A stretch of DNA of 64,000 nucleotides. Origin: Conchocele bisecta (Eukaryota; Mollusca; Bivalvia; Lucinida; Thyasiridae). The stretch covers positions 31,882 through 95,881 of the forward strand of contig JAQRGA010000107.1 in assembly GCA_029237695.1 (NCBI GenBank). Direction: 5' to 3'. Shown one piece after another: positions 1 through 12,305 of the stretch (positions are counted from its first letter, which is position 1; each line of letters opens with the position of its first letter). Position numbers and translations under genes: made by a program. Below the pieces are notes generated by a model. That model saw only the letters and a program-made list of their open reading frames with translations, did no database searches and was not told the DNA's origin.

Positions 1-245
1 AAACACTTGCTTTGTTAATGTTTTATACATCTCCAGTAACCGCCAGGAAACTACCAGTTGCGTAAACTCGCAATACAATCAACACTTGCAATGAAACTGG
101 CAGACTGTGTGATCTCAGGGTTGACCTTATAATGTCAGCATGTATAATGTCGCATACTTGTAGAATAAGATCACGAGACAGCCTGCATTTAGATATTAGG
201 TCCTCGTTATCCATGAAGTCCATGGGATTTGTTCGGTCCTAAAGA
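1..245 (-). pseudogene. HARBI1-like nuclease (PIF/Harbinger transposase), N-terminal fragment, broken
   Basis: PIF/Harbinger transposases are DDE nucleases that move DNA transposons; HARBI1 is the vertebrate domesticated relative. The frame read leftward from about 245 has the family's N-terminal signature: a basic start, then DRTNPMDFMDNEDLISK, CRLSRDLILQVCD, and RSHSLPVSLQVLIVLRVYAT followed by GSFLAVTGDV. Three points show decay. A single missing base at about 224 puts a stop between PVFR and DRTNP. An in-frame TAA lies at 23-25 just after GDV, but the same frame continues to the window edge as NINKASV, as expected for the helix-turn-helix of the family. The DDE catalytic part would lie beyond the left edge and cannot be judged. 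Family assignment is from recalled HARBI1 motifs, without alignment. It may be a dead transposon copy or a host relic; dead transposon is more likely given the stop and frameshift. Confidence 0.8.
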
Positions 246-564
246 CTGGTTCCCGCGCGCGCCTGGATTATAGTAGAAAACAATGGACTTCTTCCGTACC
301 ACTTAAGCCTGTTGTTATGACCTAATAACTTAATGTGGAATGATGTATAGTTACCAAGTAATGCATGAGTGTAATATGAAGATATTAGGTGAAGGCAAAA
401 CAGAAATTAAACAGATTTTTTAAAAACTCGTACTAAACTTTCCAAAAAATAAGCCGACATACAGATAGACAGGCAGACAGACGGTTCGTTACGAGCTGGC
501 TCATCTGGATCTACAGTGATTTGCAAATGTTGTCGATAACTGGGCTTACTGAATACTGGTATTA
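246..564. other. Non-coding stretch with a GATGAGCC-type palindrome module
   Basis: No gene seen. At 482-525 there is a diverged copy of the dispersed inverted module whose best copy is at 62444-62477 (here 'gagctggctcatctggatct'). Confidence 0.5.
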
Positions 565-3560
565 GGCGCTGGGCGTACCGGCATACAATAGTATCATCAG
601 TGCGCACCAAAGATTTTTTTTTACCAAAGTGACTATACATATCTACTCTATATATTCCCGCATGATAGACCTCCAGAAGCTTAAGCCTAGTAATTTGCAT
701 AAACAAGATGGCCGCCAATGAAAAAGTACGTTACTACATGTAGGGGCATATCGTGTTGTGGAAGCAGTTTTAAAAGCATAAATACCCATACACTTGAAGT
801 ATGTAATGCTTCATAGACGTCTAAATGTTTATCAATCCATTTTATTAGGAATATGATGTACAGAAACCAACATGGCCGCCATTTTACACGAATTATTTAA
901 TTATTTAAAGAAACAGATACGCACGAGCAATTACATGTTGACACCACACACATATATAAAACTAATATACCGGCAATGTGTTTAGCATATTGGTGTTAAT
1001 AATAACGCAACAAAAACATAACATTTGTGGTATAAAGGCGTAATATTGCATATACAATATGGCCGACCTTTTGAAATGTATATCCAGTTTCAGGTATATA
1101 TATATGCAACGTCGTTGTTTCAGCAGCCACTTAATGGTTAATGTAAACGAAATTCTGATATGTGATAAATGACATGTTATACAATGCTTATAAACTAATT
1201 TCACGATAAAAAGAGAAGTGTGTAAATCCAAAATGGCCGCCATTTTATACGAATTTCGTAAATTATACTTATAACTTTGATATCAATGTCGGTACCACAT
1301 ACCCGTTGAAAACTGCAAAGACCACACGCATTTTATACACATTCGTTGATCTACAGCTTACTAAAAGCATGGAAAGGAACATACACATATTAATTCGCAT
1401 ATTTAAGATATCAATTACTGTAAAATTGGAACAGCAATTTCTGGAATTTAGTTCACATAACATATCAGACAAGAGCAAATCGATCATTTTGACGATTAAA
1501 CCATTGGTATGCCTAAAGAAGTTTCTCTATACCCGTTTGAGGCAAATATAATTTGCATACTTTCAAAATGGTCGCCATTTCGTACAATATGTGTATCAAA
1601 TTTAAGCGAAATTATGTAATATAGCCAATTAATATAATATAACATACATCATGCATGCACTTTCAGCGAAAATTTAATCTATGCACAAAATTACCGCCAA
1701 CTAAGACTAAACACAAGCTATAAGTGTCGAAATTACACTACTGTTGTACACTGTTCTGTTATTACTACTTTGTGTACGTAAACGTGTAATATAGATGACA
1801 ATCCATGCAACCAACATATGATATGAGTATCATGAGTATATGAGGCTGACATACCTGTTTGAACACGTAGCGAACATTATATATCACTTCATTCACGGTA
1901 AAGCAAGCAAGAGGGGTAGCAAGTGTGTTTTTATCAGTAACATTACACACAATATCAAGATACCCACGACTATCGCCGAACACGTCTATCGAAACGACGT
2001 ATACTAAGCGGTTCACGTTCTATTTCTAGCTGATTGCCTGAGTGTGTATTTGTGGGACCGTGTACCGCTAATCATGGAATCCATGTTAGTGCCAATTCAA
2101 TACTCGACCTACATGCACGTATTTGGCACATTATACTTATTTTCCAAGCCAGAAAGTGGTGTTCGGTCTATCGGATGTATTAGTTTCTATTTTCCATGCA
2201 TATGCATGCTTAACCAAATTTAAGTGGATCAATATATGTTTTAGTTTTAGTGCAGATGGGCTATTAATAAGTACAACCCAATATGGAATGGATATGCCAT
2301 TCGCTCATGTAGCACATTCATTGACATAAACTATTTTATACACAGGCGAGTTTCTGACTAATCAACCATAGTATGTAATTGAATTGTTCGACTTGCATGC
2401 CGCGTACAATAATACAAATTCCAAACAAATGCACTATAAGAAGTCCCTCTAGTTGTAACTACATAAACACATTCTGGAATGGTATATGTTTTTCATATGC
2501 ATGAATTCCACAGCCAGCAGATTATGATTCAGAACTGTAAGTACATTTAATAATATAACAATGCTAAATATTGCATGTAAACCAATATAAAATAAATCAA
2601 TACTCCAACTGCTGGTCGTGGAATGCATGTTTGTGCCACGTTCAAAGCTCCGCCGTTATGTGCGTGTTATGTGTTTAATGTGATGTATTGCGTTTCTAGT
2701 ATACATAGGTTCATGTGTCTCCTTTGGGTATCTTGTTATATATTGTCCATAGTACAGCATGCACAAAAATAATGAGCCATGACAACAACGAAACATTTAT
2801 GAAACGGGCACAGAAATAATTTATCCACATGGGTTGTTTATCATATCTGAAAATATAACAAACATAACTAGGAATACATGTATGAACTTGTATCATGAAA
2901 CATGAATAGGCAAAATTAATAATGATGCTGGATAAACCACTATGTTGACGTATATGTTTAGATTAATTTCTCTAGACACATTATGGTGGATGCTGACATG
3001 TGGTAGATAGAATGTATCACCATGCTTTGGTTTTCCACAAGTTAATATAATATAGTTAATATAGTTAATATACTATTCGTCAATCGAATTGGCGGCCGGG
3101 GTTATCCATTGATGTCAGAATATTAGTTTTATATTGTTTATTTGTAAAGTACCTTGCCATTAATATACAAAGCATACAACAATTTGATGTATACTGTATT
3201 CATATTACGACCGCATACTAGTAACATTGGCTGAACAAGCAATTGCCGTTAAACGAGGATGGCTGGTATACTTTTGATAGGAAAATTCAAATTAGTACTT
3301 AATTCAATTACTGATAATAAATATAGAGTATTAACACTATTACATAAATACTTTAAATAAAGACCGGACCGTTGTGCATGCATATATAGTAGATACTGAT
3401 TCCATGAAATTTGCATTAAATATTATTTTCGGCAAAATAATAATATCTAAATGTGTGGGTCGGTCTCCATATAAGCACTATTAGTACACATGTATACGTA
3501 CATAGCGTACTTGTAACAACACAACGGCTGTACATATATTTTAAATATTAAATAATACAA
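565..3560 (+). repeat. Segmental duplication, copy A (no foldback insertion)
   Basis: This 3 kb stretch is collinear with 4865-9435. Matching blocks include 'gcctagtaatttgcataa' at 690 and 5006, 'gtgtgtaaatccaaaatgg' at 1218 and 5525, 'gaggcaaatataatttgc' at 1540 and 5862, 'agccaattaatataata' at 1622 and 6281, 'ctagctgattgcctg' at 2026 and 8308, and 'ttacgaccgcatactagta' at 3204 and 9084. Divergence is high, with many substitutions and small indels, so the duplication is old. Short open frames here are not conserved between the copies and are not called as genes. YY1-like 'atggccgcc' motifs occur at about 707, 873, 1233 and 1567. Confidence 0.75.
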
Positions 3561-4864
3561 TACGTAGTAGCAACCGTGTTTTGTGCAGACATATATTACC
3601 AATACAAACAGTAGATGTGTCCAACAGATCAACTCGATTAACAAATGTTGTATTAAAAATCTGACCTTTCTGGGGGTACAATTATTGACTAATATTTTTA
3701 CAATTATTTTAAAGACGGGCGGTCAGTAATGTAATATATATACAACTAATACTTCCAACGTATATGCTTAGGACATATCAGTCTAAACAGCATTGCAATG
3801 TTTAATTTCGGACTGGAACATGATGTACTCATTAATATAGTCAGGGCCTATCAATTAACAGTTAATAGTCGACCCAGATATAGTGAGTATGCCAATTTAT
3901 GTACATACATGACAACATGCCTGTAAAATGGCGGCCATCTTTGATTTATACAAATTATAATTATACTCCTTTAAAATATGAGAAGTAAATATTTTGCAAT
4001 GTGTCACCTGATATGTGTCAGAAATTGTTTTGGTATTACTGGTACAAAATGATGCAATTTCTGTTAGCAGATTAACACAGCCCGCCACCTATTTTCATAT
4101 ATATTTAATCGTTAATTATCTTCTGACATATGCCATTGTTAGCACGATTGTGTATAATCATCTTGTGAACCCGTCTATGTTGCCTGATATCGTTCATGAC
4201 AGGCAGTGTGTGCCAACAGTTCAGCATAATCAACATAATTTGTATAATATGGCGGCCATCTTAGATTTACTGAACATGTAGATATCACAAAATAGCCTGA
4301 TAAACCGGTGGATGCATTATATTTATTAATTATCCGAAGTTGGTTGGCAAATTCCCTTCATTTATGCATGTACGATACATCTAGAGAGAACAATTCTATA
4401 AAATAATGTATTTTTCAACAATTACTGCCATCTTGTTTGTGGAACTTAACAAGTGTGCACGACTGCCATGATGCTTCTAACACATGTAATGTTCAGGATA
4501 CATATAGCTGACTGATGGCCGTATTACTTCATAACTAGTGTTTGGTACCCACATTGATAGCACGTCTTTGTCAATTTATTTACATATTTTAGGAAATTCC
4601 TGTAAAATGGCGGCCATCTTGGATTTTCACAAGCTCGGTTCAAGCTTATATCGATTGCTATATATTCGATAATGTATTAGCTATTAAATAAATTAAGATG
4701 CGCCAATATGACCCTAATAATATTGTTCCCATAATGTAATATATATCCTACGGTAGCCGAAGCTTTTTTCACTGGCGGCCATCTTGTTTATGCAAATTAG
4801 TGGGCTTAAGCTACTACTTTGAAAAGTCTATCATGCGGAAATATATACAACCCTAACGCGCACA
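3561..4864. other. Spacer between duplicated segments, with repeated ATGGCGGCCATCTT motifs
   Basis: No gene recognised. Four copies of a YY1-like motif in the same orientation, 'atggcggccatctt' or close, lie at 3926-3942, 4248-4262, 4605-4620 and 4771-4785. In copies A and B the same motif appears mostly in the opposite orientation. Confidence 0.5.
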
Positions 4865-6942
4865 GGGCCTAGGCCCTGGGCGTACCAGCAAAAAATAGGT
4901 TTTTAGTACCATCTCTGCGCACCAAAGATTTTTAATACTAAAGTGACCAGACACATATACTCTATATATTTCTGCATAATAGACCTTTAGAAGTAGTAGC
5001 TTAAGCCTAGTAATTTGCATAAACAAGATGGCCGCCAATGAAAAAGTGCTTTACTACATGTAGGGGCATATCGTATTGAGGAAGCACCGATACCGATACA
5101 TTTCAGGGATTTAATACATCATGGACGACTAAATGTTTATCCAGTCATTGTATTATGATATGATGTGTACAAATCCAATATTGCCGCCATTTTACAAGAA
5201 TTCTATGATATATTTAAAGAAACCGACACGCACATGCAATTAAGTGTTGCCACTACCCACAGATATGAAACTAAAATAGTCATAAATTGTTTAACATATT
5301 GGTATTAATAATAATATGCAAAAAAAACCAAAACATTTGTGGTATAAACTTATTATATTGCATATAAAATATGGCCTTATGAAACGTTTGTCCAGTTTCC
5401 GGGATATTTATATTCAACGTCTATTTTCAGCAGTCACATAATGGTTTAATGAAAAGACAATTCTGATATGTGATAAATAACATGCTTTACAATGCCTATA
5501 ACCCAATATTAGAATAAAAAGAAAAGTGTGTAAATCCAAAATGGCCGCCATATTATACGAATTTCGTAAATTATTCATATAACTTTGTTATCAATGTACG
5601 CACCACACACCCGTTCAAAATGCCATGGTCACACGCATTGTATACAAATTCAGTGATCTACAGCTTGCTAAAAGCATAAATAGGAGCATACGCGTATTAA
5701 TTTGCATATTTAGCATATCTATCATTGTAAAATTGGAACAGCAATTACTTGAATTCAGACCTATTCACGTATTACACAAAACATATTAGACGAGAGCATA
5801 CAGATCAGTGTCAACGATTTGATCATTGGCATACCGCAGAAAGATTTTCAATACTCGTTTGAGGCAAATATAATTTGCATAATAATATTCAAGATGACCG
5901 CCATTTCGTACAATACTTGTAGTAATTCAACTAACTCACCATAAACATTATATCAGTACCGGTGGCTTAAAAATAATAATTGCAATTGTACCCTATTGTA
6001 TCTTTAATATACAGTGTACTTTGTGTTTATCATACGATTTGGGGACTATACAGGACTGGTGTTGTTTGATGATTAAATGTGCAATGTCCTCTACCAATCA
6101 GTAATACTGTATCTGTTTTAATATTTGAGCATAATGTATCACGTGCTATTCCATTTTGTATTTTGTCACATGCATTACCATGCACGACATACTGTGAAAG
6201 AAGAAACGTTTACCTGAGTAATAATATGAACAAAACGCATATTACAAATGTCCAGTTTAAGTTAAATGATGATGTAATATAGCCAATTAATATAATATAA
6301 CATACACGATGCAAGCACGTTCAGCGATAATTTAATCTATAGGCGATGTTACCGCCACATGAGACTAAACGAAAGTTAAAAATGTCGACATTACGGCTGT
6401 GCTAAGGGGCGCCATGCAGGACAGGTTAATTATGTGTACAAAATTGAGTTTTGTAACACTAAAAATCACAAAATTCAATTCTGTGTCACAAAATTCAATT
6501 CTGCATACGTTTCGTATACAAAATTCATTTTTGTTATAAAGGATTCAATTTTGTAAGACAGAATTGAGTTTTGTGAAGAAAATTCAGTTTTGTGGGACAG
6601 AATTCATTTTTGTCCACAAAAATTAGTTTGCGTAGGATAGTCTATGTCATCTCTACATTGATTGGTTGAGATCGGTCTTAGTCCATTTTACTAGATGGTG
6701 GAGTACACTTGCAGGTTTAAATATTTCAATGCGAAAATATAACCCAATATATCAATATTATACTTCTTTATGGACAGTTATTTTGGTTATATTATGATTA
6801 CAAATGAGTGGTCACACCATATAAGCATATATACTTTGAAGGAGAAATAAGAAAAATATTCAGAATTTTCCCTCAATTATGTAAACAGGGTCAACCATAA
6901 AGTAGCCGAGACATAGCTAGACCTGAGAGCATGCCCATATAT

Positions 6943-7092
6943 AGAGAATACCAGGCTAGTGTAGTTTGATATCAAGTTTATCAGGCAAGGCTAGGAAACG
7001 CGTAGGAATTCCGAGGCTTGCCGAGGAATTCCTACCGTGTCCGAGCCGAGCCTGATAAACGTGATATTAAAATACACTAGCCTGGTATTCTA
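6943..7092. repeat. Long hairpin (foldback MITE), nested in the foldback element
   Basis: The left arm begins 'tagagaataccaggctagtg' and the right arm ends with its near-perfect inverse 'cactagcctggtattcta'. Pairing continues inward through 'gtttatcagg' and 'cctgataaac', a stem of about 40 bp. The GC-richer centre carries 'aggaattcc' repeats. The end motif resembles the hairpin at 48509-48680, suggesting one family. Confidence 0.7.
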
Positions 7093-7674
7093 TTTATCAG
7101 GTAACGTTTTATGCTCGAAAATGACATTAGATGACGTCGTATTCTAACAGTAGATCTAACCTTGTGAAAGAAATGGTATTGGATCTGTGTGTACTAGTTG
7201 CGAAGTTACGTGTTCGCAAATATGTGTCTACATGCATTATTTACAGCATAGACCATCTTAGTATCCATGGTATCTACACAAATACTACAAATGGTTTCCT
7301 CAAATGGCCCAATACACACATTCTGTTTATAAACACAGACAGCAGTCAGAACACAGGCCACAGCGCGTGTATTATTGATTTAACTGGGGCAGATGTACCT
7401 TGCGATACACAATAAATGACGTCAGTACTCGCGGGAGATCTACATGTACATGAATTATGTGTACAATTATAACGCAAATGAGTTTAGATACGAATGGGTT
7501 TGTCAACGTTTGACTGTTTGGAGATAGTTGAAGCAAAATGGCAGAATGAGAAATGAATCATCGGCAGAATGAGAAATGAATCATCGACATTGAATGTGTA
7601 GATCGGCGACCGTGACCCATTTCTCCAGTGCAGTTTCTGACCAATGGTAGTCCTTCTTACATGCGTGTACAGAA

Positions 7675-7962
7675 TTGACAGAATTGAATTTTGTGACACA
7701 GAATTGAATTTTGTGCCACAAAAGTGAATTTTGTGACACAGAATTGAATTCTGTGGCACAGAATTGAATTTTGCGACACAGAATTGAATTTTGTGGCACA
7801 AAAGTGAATTTTGTGACACAGAATTGAATTTTGTGACACAGAATTGAATTCTGTGGCACAAGAATTGAATTTTGTGATACAGAATTGAATTCTGTGGCAC
7901 AAAAGTGAATTTTGTGACACAGAATTGAATTTTGTGGCACAAAAATGAATTTTGTTGACAAA
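7675..7962. repeat. Tandem array of a near-palindromic 18-20 bp unit
   Basis: About fifteen head-to-tail copies of units such as ACAGAATTGAATTTTGTG, separated by 'gcac' or 'acac'. The unit is nearly self-complementary. Three overlapping open frames (192, 147 and 132 codons) are produced by this periodicity and are not genes. Confidence 0.85.
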
Positions 7963-9756
7963 ATTGAGCCATGTCCCACTTGGCGCCCCGTATGTGCAGC
8001 GTTCTGTTTTTACCACTTTGTATACGTAAACGTGCGCTATAAATGACAGTAAATGCAACCAACTTATGATACGAATGTCATAATTATATGAGTTTGACAT
8101 AACCGTTTGAACATATAGTGAACACTATATATCACTTATTTAATAGTTTCTCCTTACTCATTATTTACTTTATATTGAGTCCGGGCATGAGGGAAATATG
8201 ACAGCAAAGCTTAAAGTTTTGATCTTTAACATTACAGACAATGCCAACATATACGTCGCCGAACACAACTACCAAACAACTTATACTTCGCCTTTCGCGT
8301 TTTATTTCTAGCTGATTGCCTGCGTGTGTCTTTTAGGGACTGTGTATCGCTAATCATGCAGTCCATCTCAGTGCCTCATTCAAAACTCGACCTACAAATC
8401 TACTTCCTCGTATATGATACATTTTCCTTATTATCCCAGGCCAGGCAATGGTCTATCGGATGCATTGTTTCCTATATTCAATGCACATGTATGCTTAAAC
8501 GAATTATTTAATTGTATCAATCTATGTCTATGTTTAGTGCGTATTAGCTATCGATAAATATAACCAAATATGTGGTGGATATGCCGTTCGTTCATGTAGC
8601 ATGCGCATTTACGTAACCTATTTGTATACAAAGGCGATTTTTTTTTATTATTTAACACCCATATATGTTCATTGTTCGATTTACATGCCGTGAATAGTTA
8701 TAAAAGCAAATTCCAAACAAATGCAATAACATATCCATTCCATTGCAACTACACAAACAAGTTATGTTATGGTAGACGTTGTCCATATGCATGAATGTCA
8801 TTGTCAGCAGAGAATGGTTCCTAAAAGAATAAACGTTAAAATATCAATGTGACAATATTAAGTAAGTAAATTAATACTCGTCGTGAACTGCAAGTATGTG
8901 ACACGTTGTAAGCTCCTCGACCATGTCATGTGGATAGCTTAATGTATTCCGTTAGTGGCGGGCGGGTTGTCCATTGATGTCAGAGTATTAGTTTTCTATT
9001 CGTGAAAGAGCAACTCATATTTGCAAAGTACATGCCAAATATATGCAACGCATACACTATGTTGATTTCTGCTGCATTCCTATTACGACCGCATACTAGT
9101 AATATTGGCTGAACGAGCAATATTCATTAAACTAGGATGGCTGGTATACTTCTGACAGGAGTATACACATTAGTAATTTAGCTACTGATAATATTGACGT
9201 TGGTAAATATATACAGAGTATTAACACTATTACATAATATATAGCACGTTAAATAACCGGATCATTGTGCATGCACTCATAGCAGATACTAATAATGTTA
9301 TTTGTGCTAAATATTCGTTTCGGAAAAATATTAATATCCGAATTTGTGGGTCGATCTCATGTAAACCCCATACGTATGCAAATATTTAGGTACATAACGT
9401 ACTGGCGAAAACACATCGGCTGTACACATATTTCAACTTCATGTTGTCATATGTATATGACCTGAGTCATAATGTAATGACCGCTATTACTTTGTATTAC
9501 CTTGTATTGTATATCCTGTTGTGCACACGGTGATACATGCACATTCTGTAGGTAGCCATTAGCGTATAGGTATGCCGTCAGCAACATAATTACTATTACA
9601 CCAGGCTTAAGACATATCTTGAAAACCTTTCGATATACACCTGTAACGTTCCGCATATTGTATTTGGCCTGAAAAAGAAAAAGCAAGACATTATCACGAA
9701 CTTTTAACGTGACCTTAACCATCTTAACACACACATGTATAGTGTCGGCGGGAAAT

Positions 9757-10866
9757 TGCCACTCTATCGATAGATATCCATCTTAACACATTGGTAGGGG
9801 GAGATGAAGATATCCATCTGAACACATTGGTGGGGGAGAGGTTGATATTCATCTTAACACCTTTGTGAGGGAGATGTAGATATCCATCTTAACGCATTGG
9901 TGGGTGATATATAGATATTCATCTTAACGCATTGGTGGGGGAGAGGTTTGATATCCATCGTAGCACATTGGTGGGGGGAGAGGTTGATATTCATCTTAAT
10001 ACCTTTGTGGGGGAGATCCAGATATCCATCTTAACGCATTGGTGGGTGAGATGTAGATATCCATCTTAACACATTGGTGGGGGAGAGGCTTGATATCCAT
10101 CTTAACACATTGGTGGGGGGAGAGGTTGATATTCATCTTAACACCTTTGTGAGGGAGATGTAGATATTCATCTTAGCGCATTGGTGGGTGAGAGGTAGAT
10201 ATCCATCTTAACACATTGGTGGGGGAGAGGTTTGATATCCATCGTAACACATTGGTGGGGGGATGAGGTAGATATTCATCTTAATACCTTTGTGGGGGAG
10301 ATGCAGATATCCATCTTAACGCATTGGTGGGTGAGATGTAGATATCCATCTTAACACATTGGTGGGGGAGAGGTTTGATATCCATCTTAACACATTGGTG
10401 GGGGAAGAGGTTGATATGCATCTTAACACTTTTGTGGGGGAGATATAGATATCCATCTTAACGCATTGGTGGGTGAGAGGTAGATATCCATCTAACACAT
10501 TGGTGGGGGAGAGGTTTGATATCCATATTAACACATTGGTGGGGGGAGAGGTTGATATTCATCTTAACACATTTGTGGGGGAGAGGTAGATATCCATATT
10601 AACGCATTGGTGGAAGAGAGGTAGATATCCATCTTAGCACATTGGTGGGGGAGAGGTAGATATCCATCTTAACACATTGGTGGGGGAGATGTAGATATCC
10701 ATATTAACACATTGGTGGGGGAGAGTTAGATATCCATCTTAACACATTGGTGGGGGAGAGGTTGGTGGCGCAGATATCCATCTTAACACATTTGTTGGGG
10801 AGAGGTAGATATCTATATTAACACAGTTGTGGGGGAGAGGTGTAGATATCCATCTTAACACAGTTG
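9757..10866. repeat. Minisatellite, 35-36 bp unit with 142 bp higher-order period
   Basis: The unit reads approximately 'agatatccatcttaacac' followed by 'attggtgggggagaggt'. A variant with 'ctttgtg' in place of 'cattggtg' recurs at 9861, 10003, 10145, 10288, about 10429 and 10571, that is every 142-143 bases. Four basic units therefore make one higher-order repeat, amplified about six times. Toward the right end (after 10600) the order becomes irregular. No coding role is seen. Confidence 0.9.
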
Positions 10867-11784
10867 TCCTGGTTATCTGCAACGTCTTGGAGTTTCATGA
10901 CGTCAAACTGAATTTAGCCAATCAAGAATGTCGCGCAACGTCACATGGACTATCTTATATGCCGGACATTAAATTTACTGAAAGCAAATGCATTGCAAAA
11001 TATAAGTGTTGGCATCGTGTATCTTCCCATTGAAGTATGTAGAACATCCTCATTGTAGAAAATCCTCAATGTATCTCCCAATTGTAACAGAATGTAGAAA
11101 ATAACAGATTTATTCCACTATAGTGTATACATCTTTTTCGCGTTTTCAAAGTAGGCAAGCCTCGTCTGCTAAGGCTAAAAATCATACACAGTGACTGTCA
11201 TGGAATACATTTTATATTTTCTAGACATTTTATCCATATACAATATAGCTGAGATATCACTGGAGACTTGCGTTAGGCAAGGCTTCCCACCAGTTCAAAA
11301 TGGTTACGTTTGTAATAGTGCTAAGGAATATACACAAGTACTGTTGACTGACAGTGACTACATGTACATCATTCTATAGCACATAATAAACACACTTGGG
11401 GAATGTTTTATCGCGGTTAACGTTAAATTGAAACAGTTATCGCTGTAGCTGCACGTTTTCCGCGTTATATGTAACATAACACGTTGCACTATATCGCTAC
11501 ACCACGGTCAACGGTAACAATTTGAGTAATAGCATTTACACTTCGCGCACAAAAAATATAGAAAAAAAACATGCAGTGCGTTGACGTTCATACTTTGTTA
11601 TATTGTTATTGAGAGACAATTCTACAATATGACACAAACATATTACCATAACCTTACCCAATAAAGTGTGTATTTCTAGGTCACTCTCCACGAAGTAGAA
11701 AGTTTTCAAAGAACGCTTCAAATGCACATTTGGAAAGACTACTCCGTCCAATGCTTATTAGTGTGATCGATATGTTTACAAGTA
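10867..11784. other. Intergenic stretch, nothing recognised
   Basis: Only short unrecognised open frames (for example 11191-11379 plus). No transposon ends or RNA gene seen. Confidence 0.4.
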
Positions 11785-12133
11785 CAGTCAAACCTCCCGG
11801 AATGGCCACCTCTCTACAACAACACCCTCTCTATAACAGCCGCTCTTTTATATCCCAAATGGATGATTTCCTCTGTATAAAACCATTAGACTGCTGAGCA
11901 CGAAAATTGCAGTCTGCTGTTGCTTTGCCGTATTTCTCAATAAAAACAGGCTTTGACAGCATTTTAGAATCATTTCCATTGGAAATGATTCTAAAATGTT
12001 GCCAAAGCATGTTTTTGATGAGAATTATTGAAGAAAATAAATAAACCACATTAACCTCCCTACAACAGCCACCTCTCTACAACAGCCAGTTTTGCATCTT
12101 CCCATGGGTGGCTGTTGTAGAGAGGTTGCACTG
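11785..12133. mobile_element. pogo/Tigger-type MITE, 349 bp, TA target duplication
   Basis: It begins CAGTCAAACCTC after TA (11783-11784) and ends GAGGTTGCACTG before TA (12134-12135). CAGT(N)nAACCTC ends and TA duplication are the usual marks of pogo/Tigger elements. Subterminal 'cctctctacaacagcc' motifs occur in both arms. The centre holds a perfect 17 bp stem with a 3 base loop at 11961-11997. There is no transposase. Confidence 0.8.
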
Positions 12134-12305
12134 TAGTGCACTTCCGGCGGAAAGTATGAAATTTGGTACACAGGGGTTTTCGAGTAGGCTGAAAATATGA
12201 GCCGAGGAGACAATCGAAAAAATGTTTCCCTCCGTCTTAAAATGGCGTATTTCAAAATGGCCGCCTTGTAAAATTAGACGGGTTCCACTCTTGATACATA
12301 CTACT

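Larger units (their letters stand above)
6403..7992. mobile_element. Foldback DNA element with TAMGGGGCGCC ends and 5 bp target duplication
   Basis: The ends are inverted: TAAGGGGCGCC at 6403 and, read from the other strand, TACGGGGCGCC at 7992. TGTGC flanks both sides (6398-6402 and 7993-7997). Copy A has the unoccupied equivalent, TGTAC then 'actgttctg', at 1745-1758, which supports a true insertion. Both arms carry arrays of a near-palindromic 18-20 bp unit of the type ACAGAATTGAATTTTGTG: about 6440-6630 in the left arm and 7675-7962 in the right arm. The interior holds a second long hairpin (6943-7092) and no transposase, so the element is non-autonomous. Superfamily is not assigned; a 5 bp duplication with these ends does not match a family I can name confidently. 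Confidence 0.75.
4865..9435 (+). repeat. Segmental duplication, copy B (carries a 1.59 kb foldback element)
   Basis: Collinear with 565-3560 across its length, starting near the shared 'ctgggcgtacc' and running through 'ggctgtacacatattt' at about 9418. Copy B is longer mainly because of the inserted element at 6403-7992. Both copies keep the YY1-like motifs at equivalent positions (for example 5028, 5181, 5539, 5893). No conserved reading frame was seen between the copies. Confidence 0.75.

Noticed and set aside
7484..8062. Open frame of 192 codons rich in FCVTKF/SVSQNS repeats, with two overlapping frames
   Set aside because: Produced by the 18-20 bp array; peptide repeats follow the DNA period in several frames at once, so not a gene.
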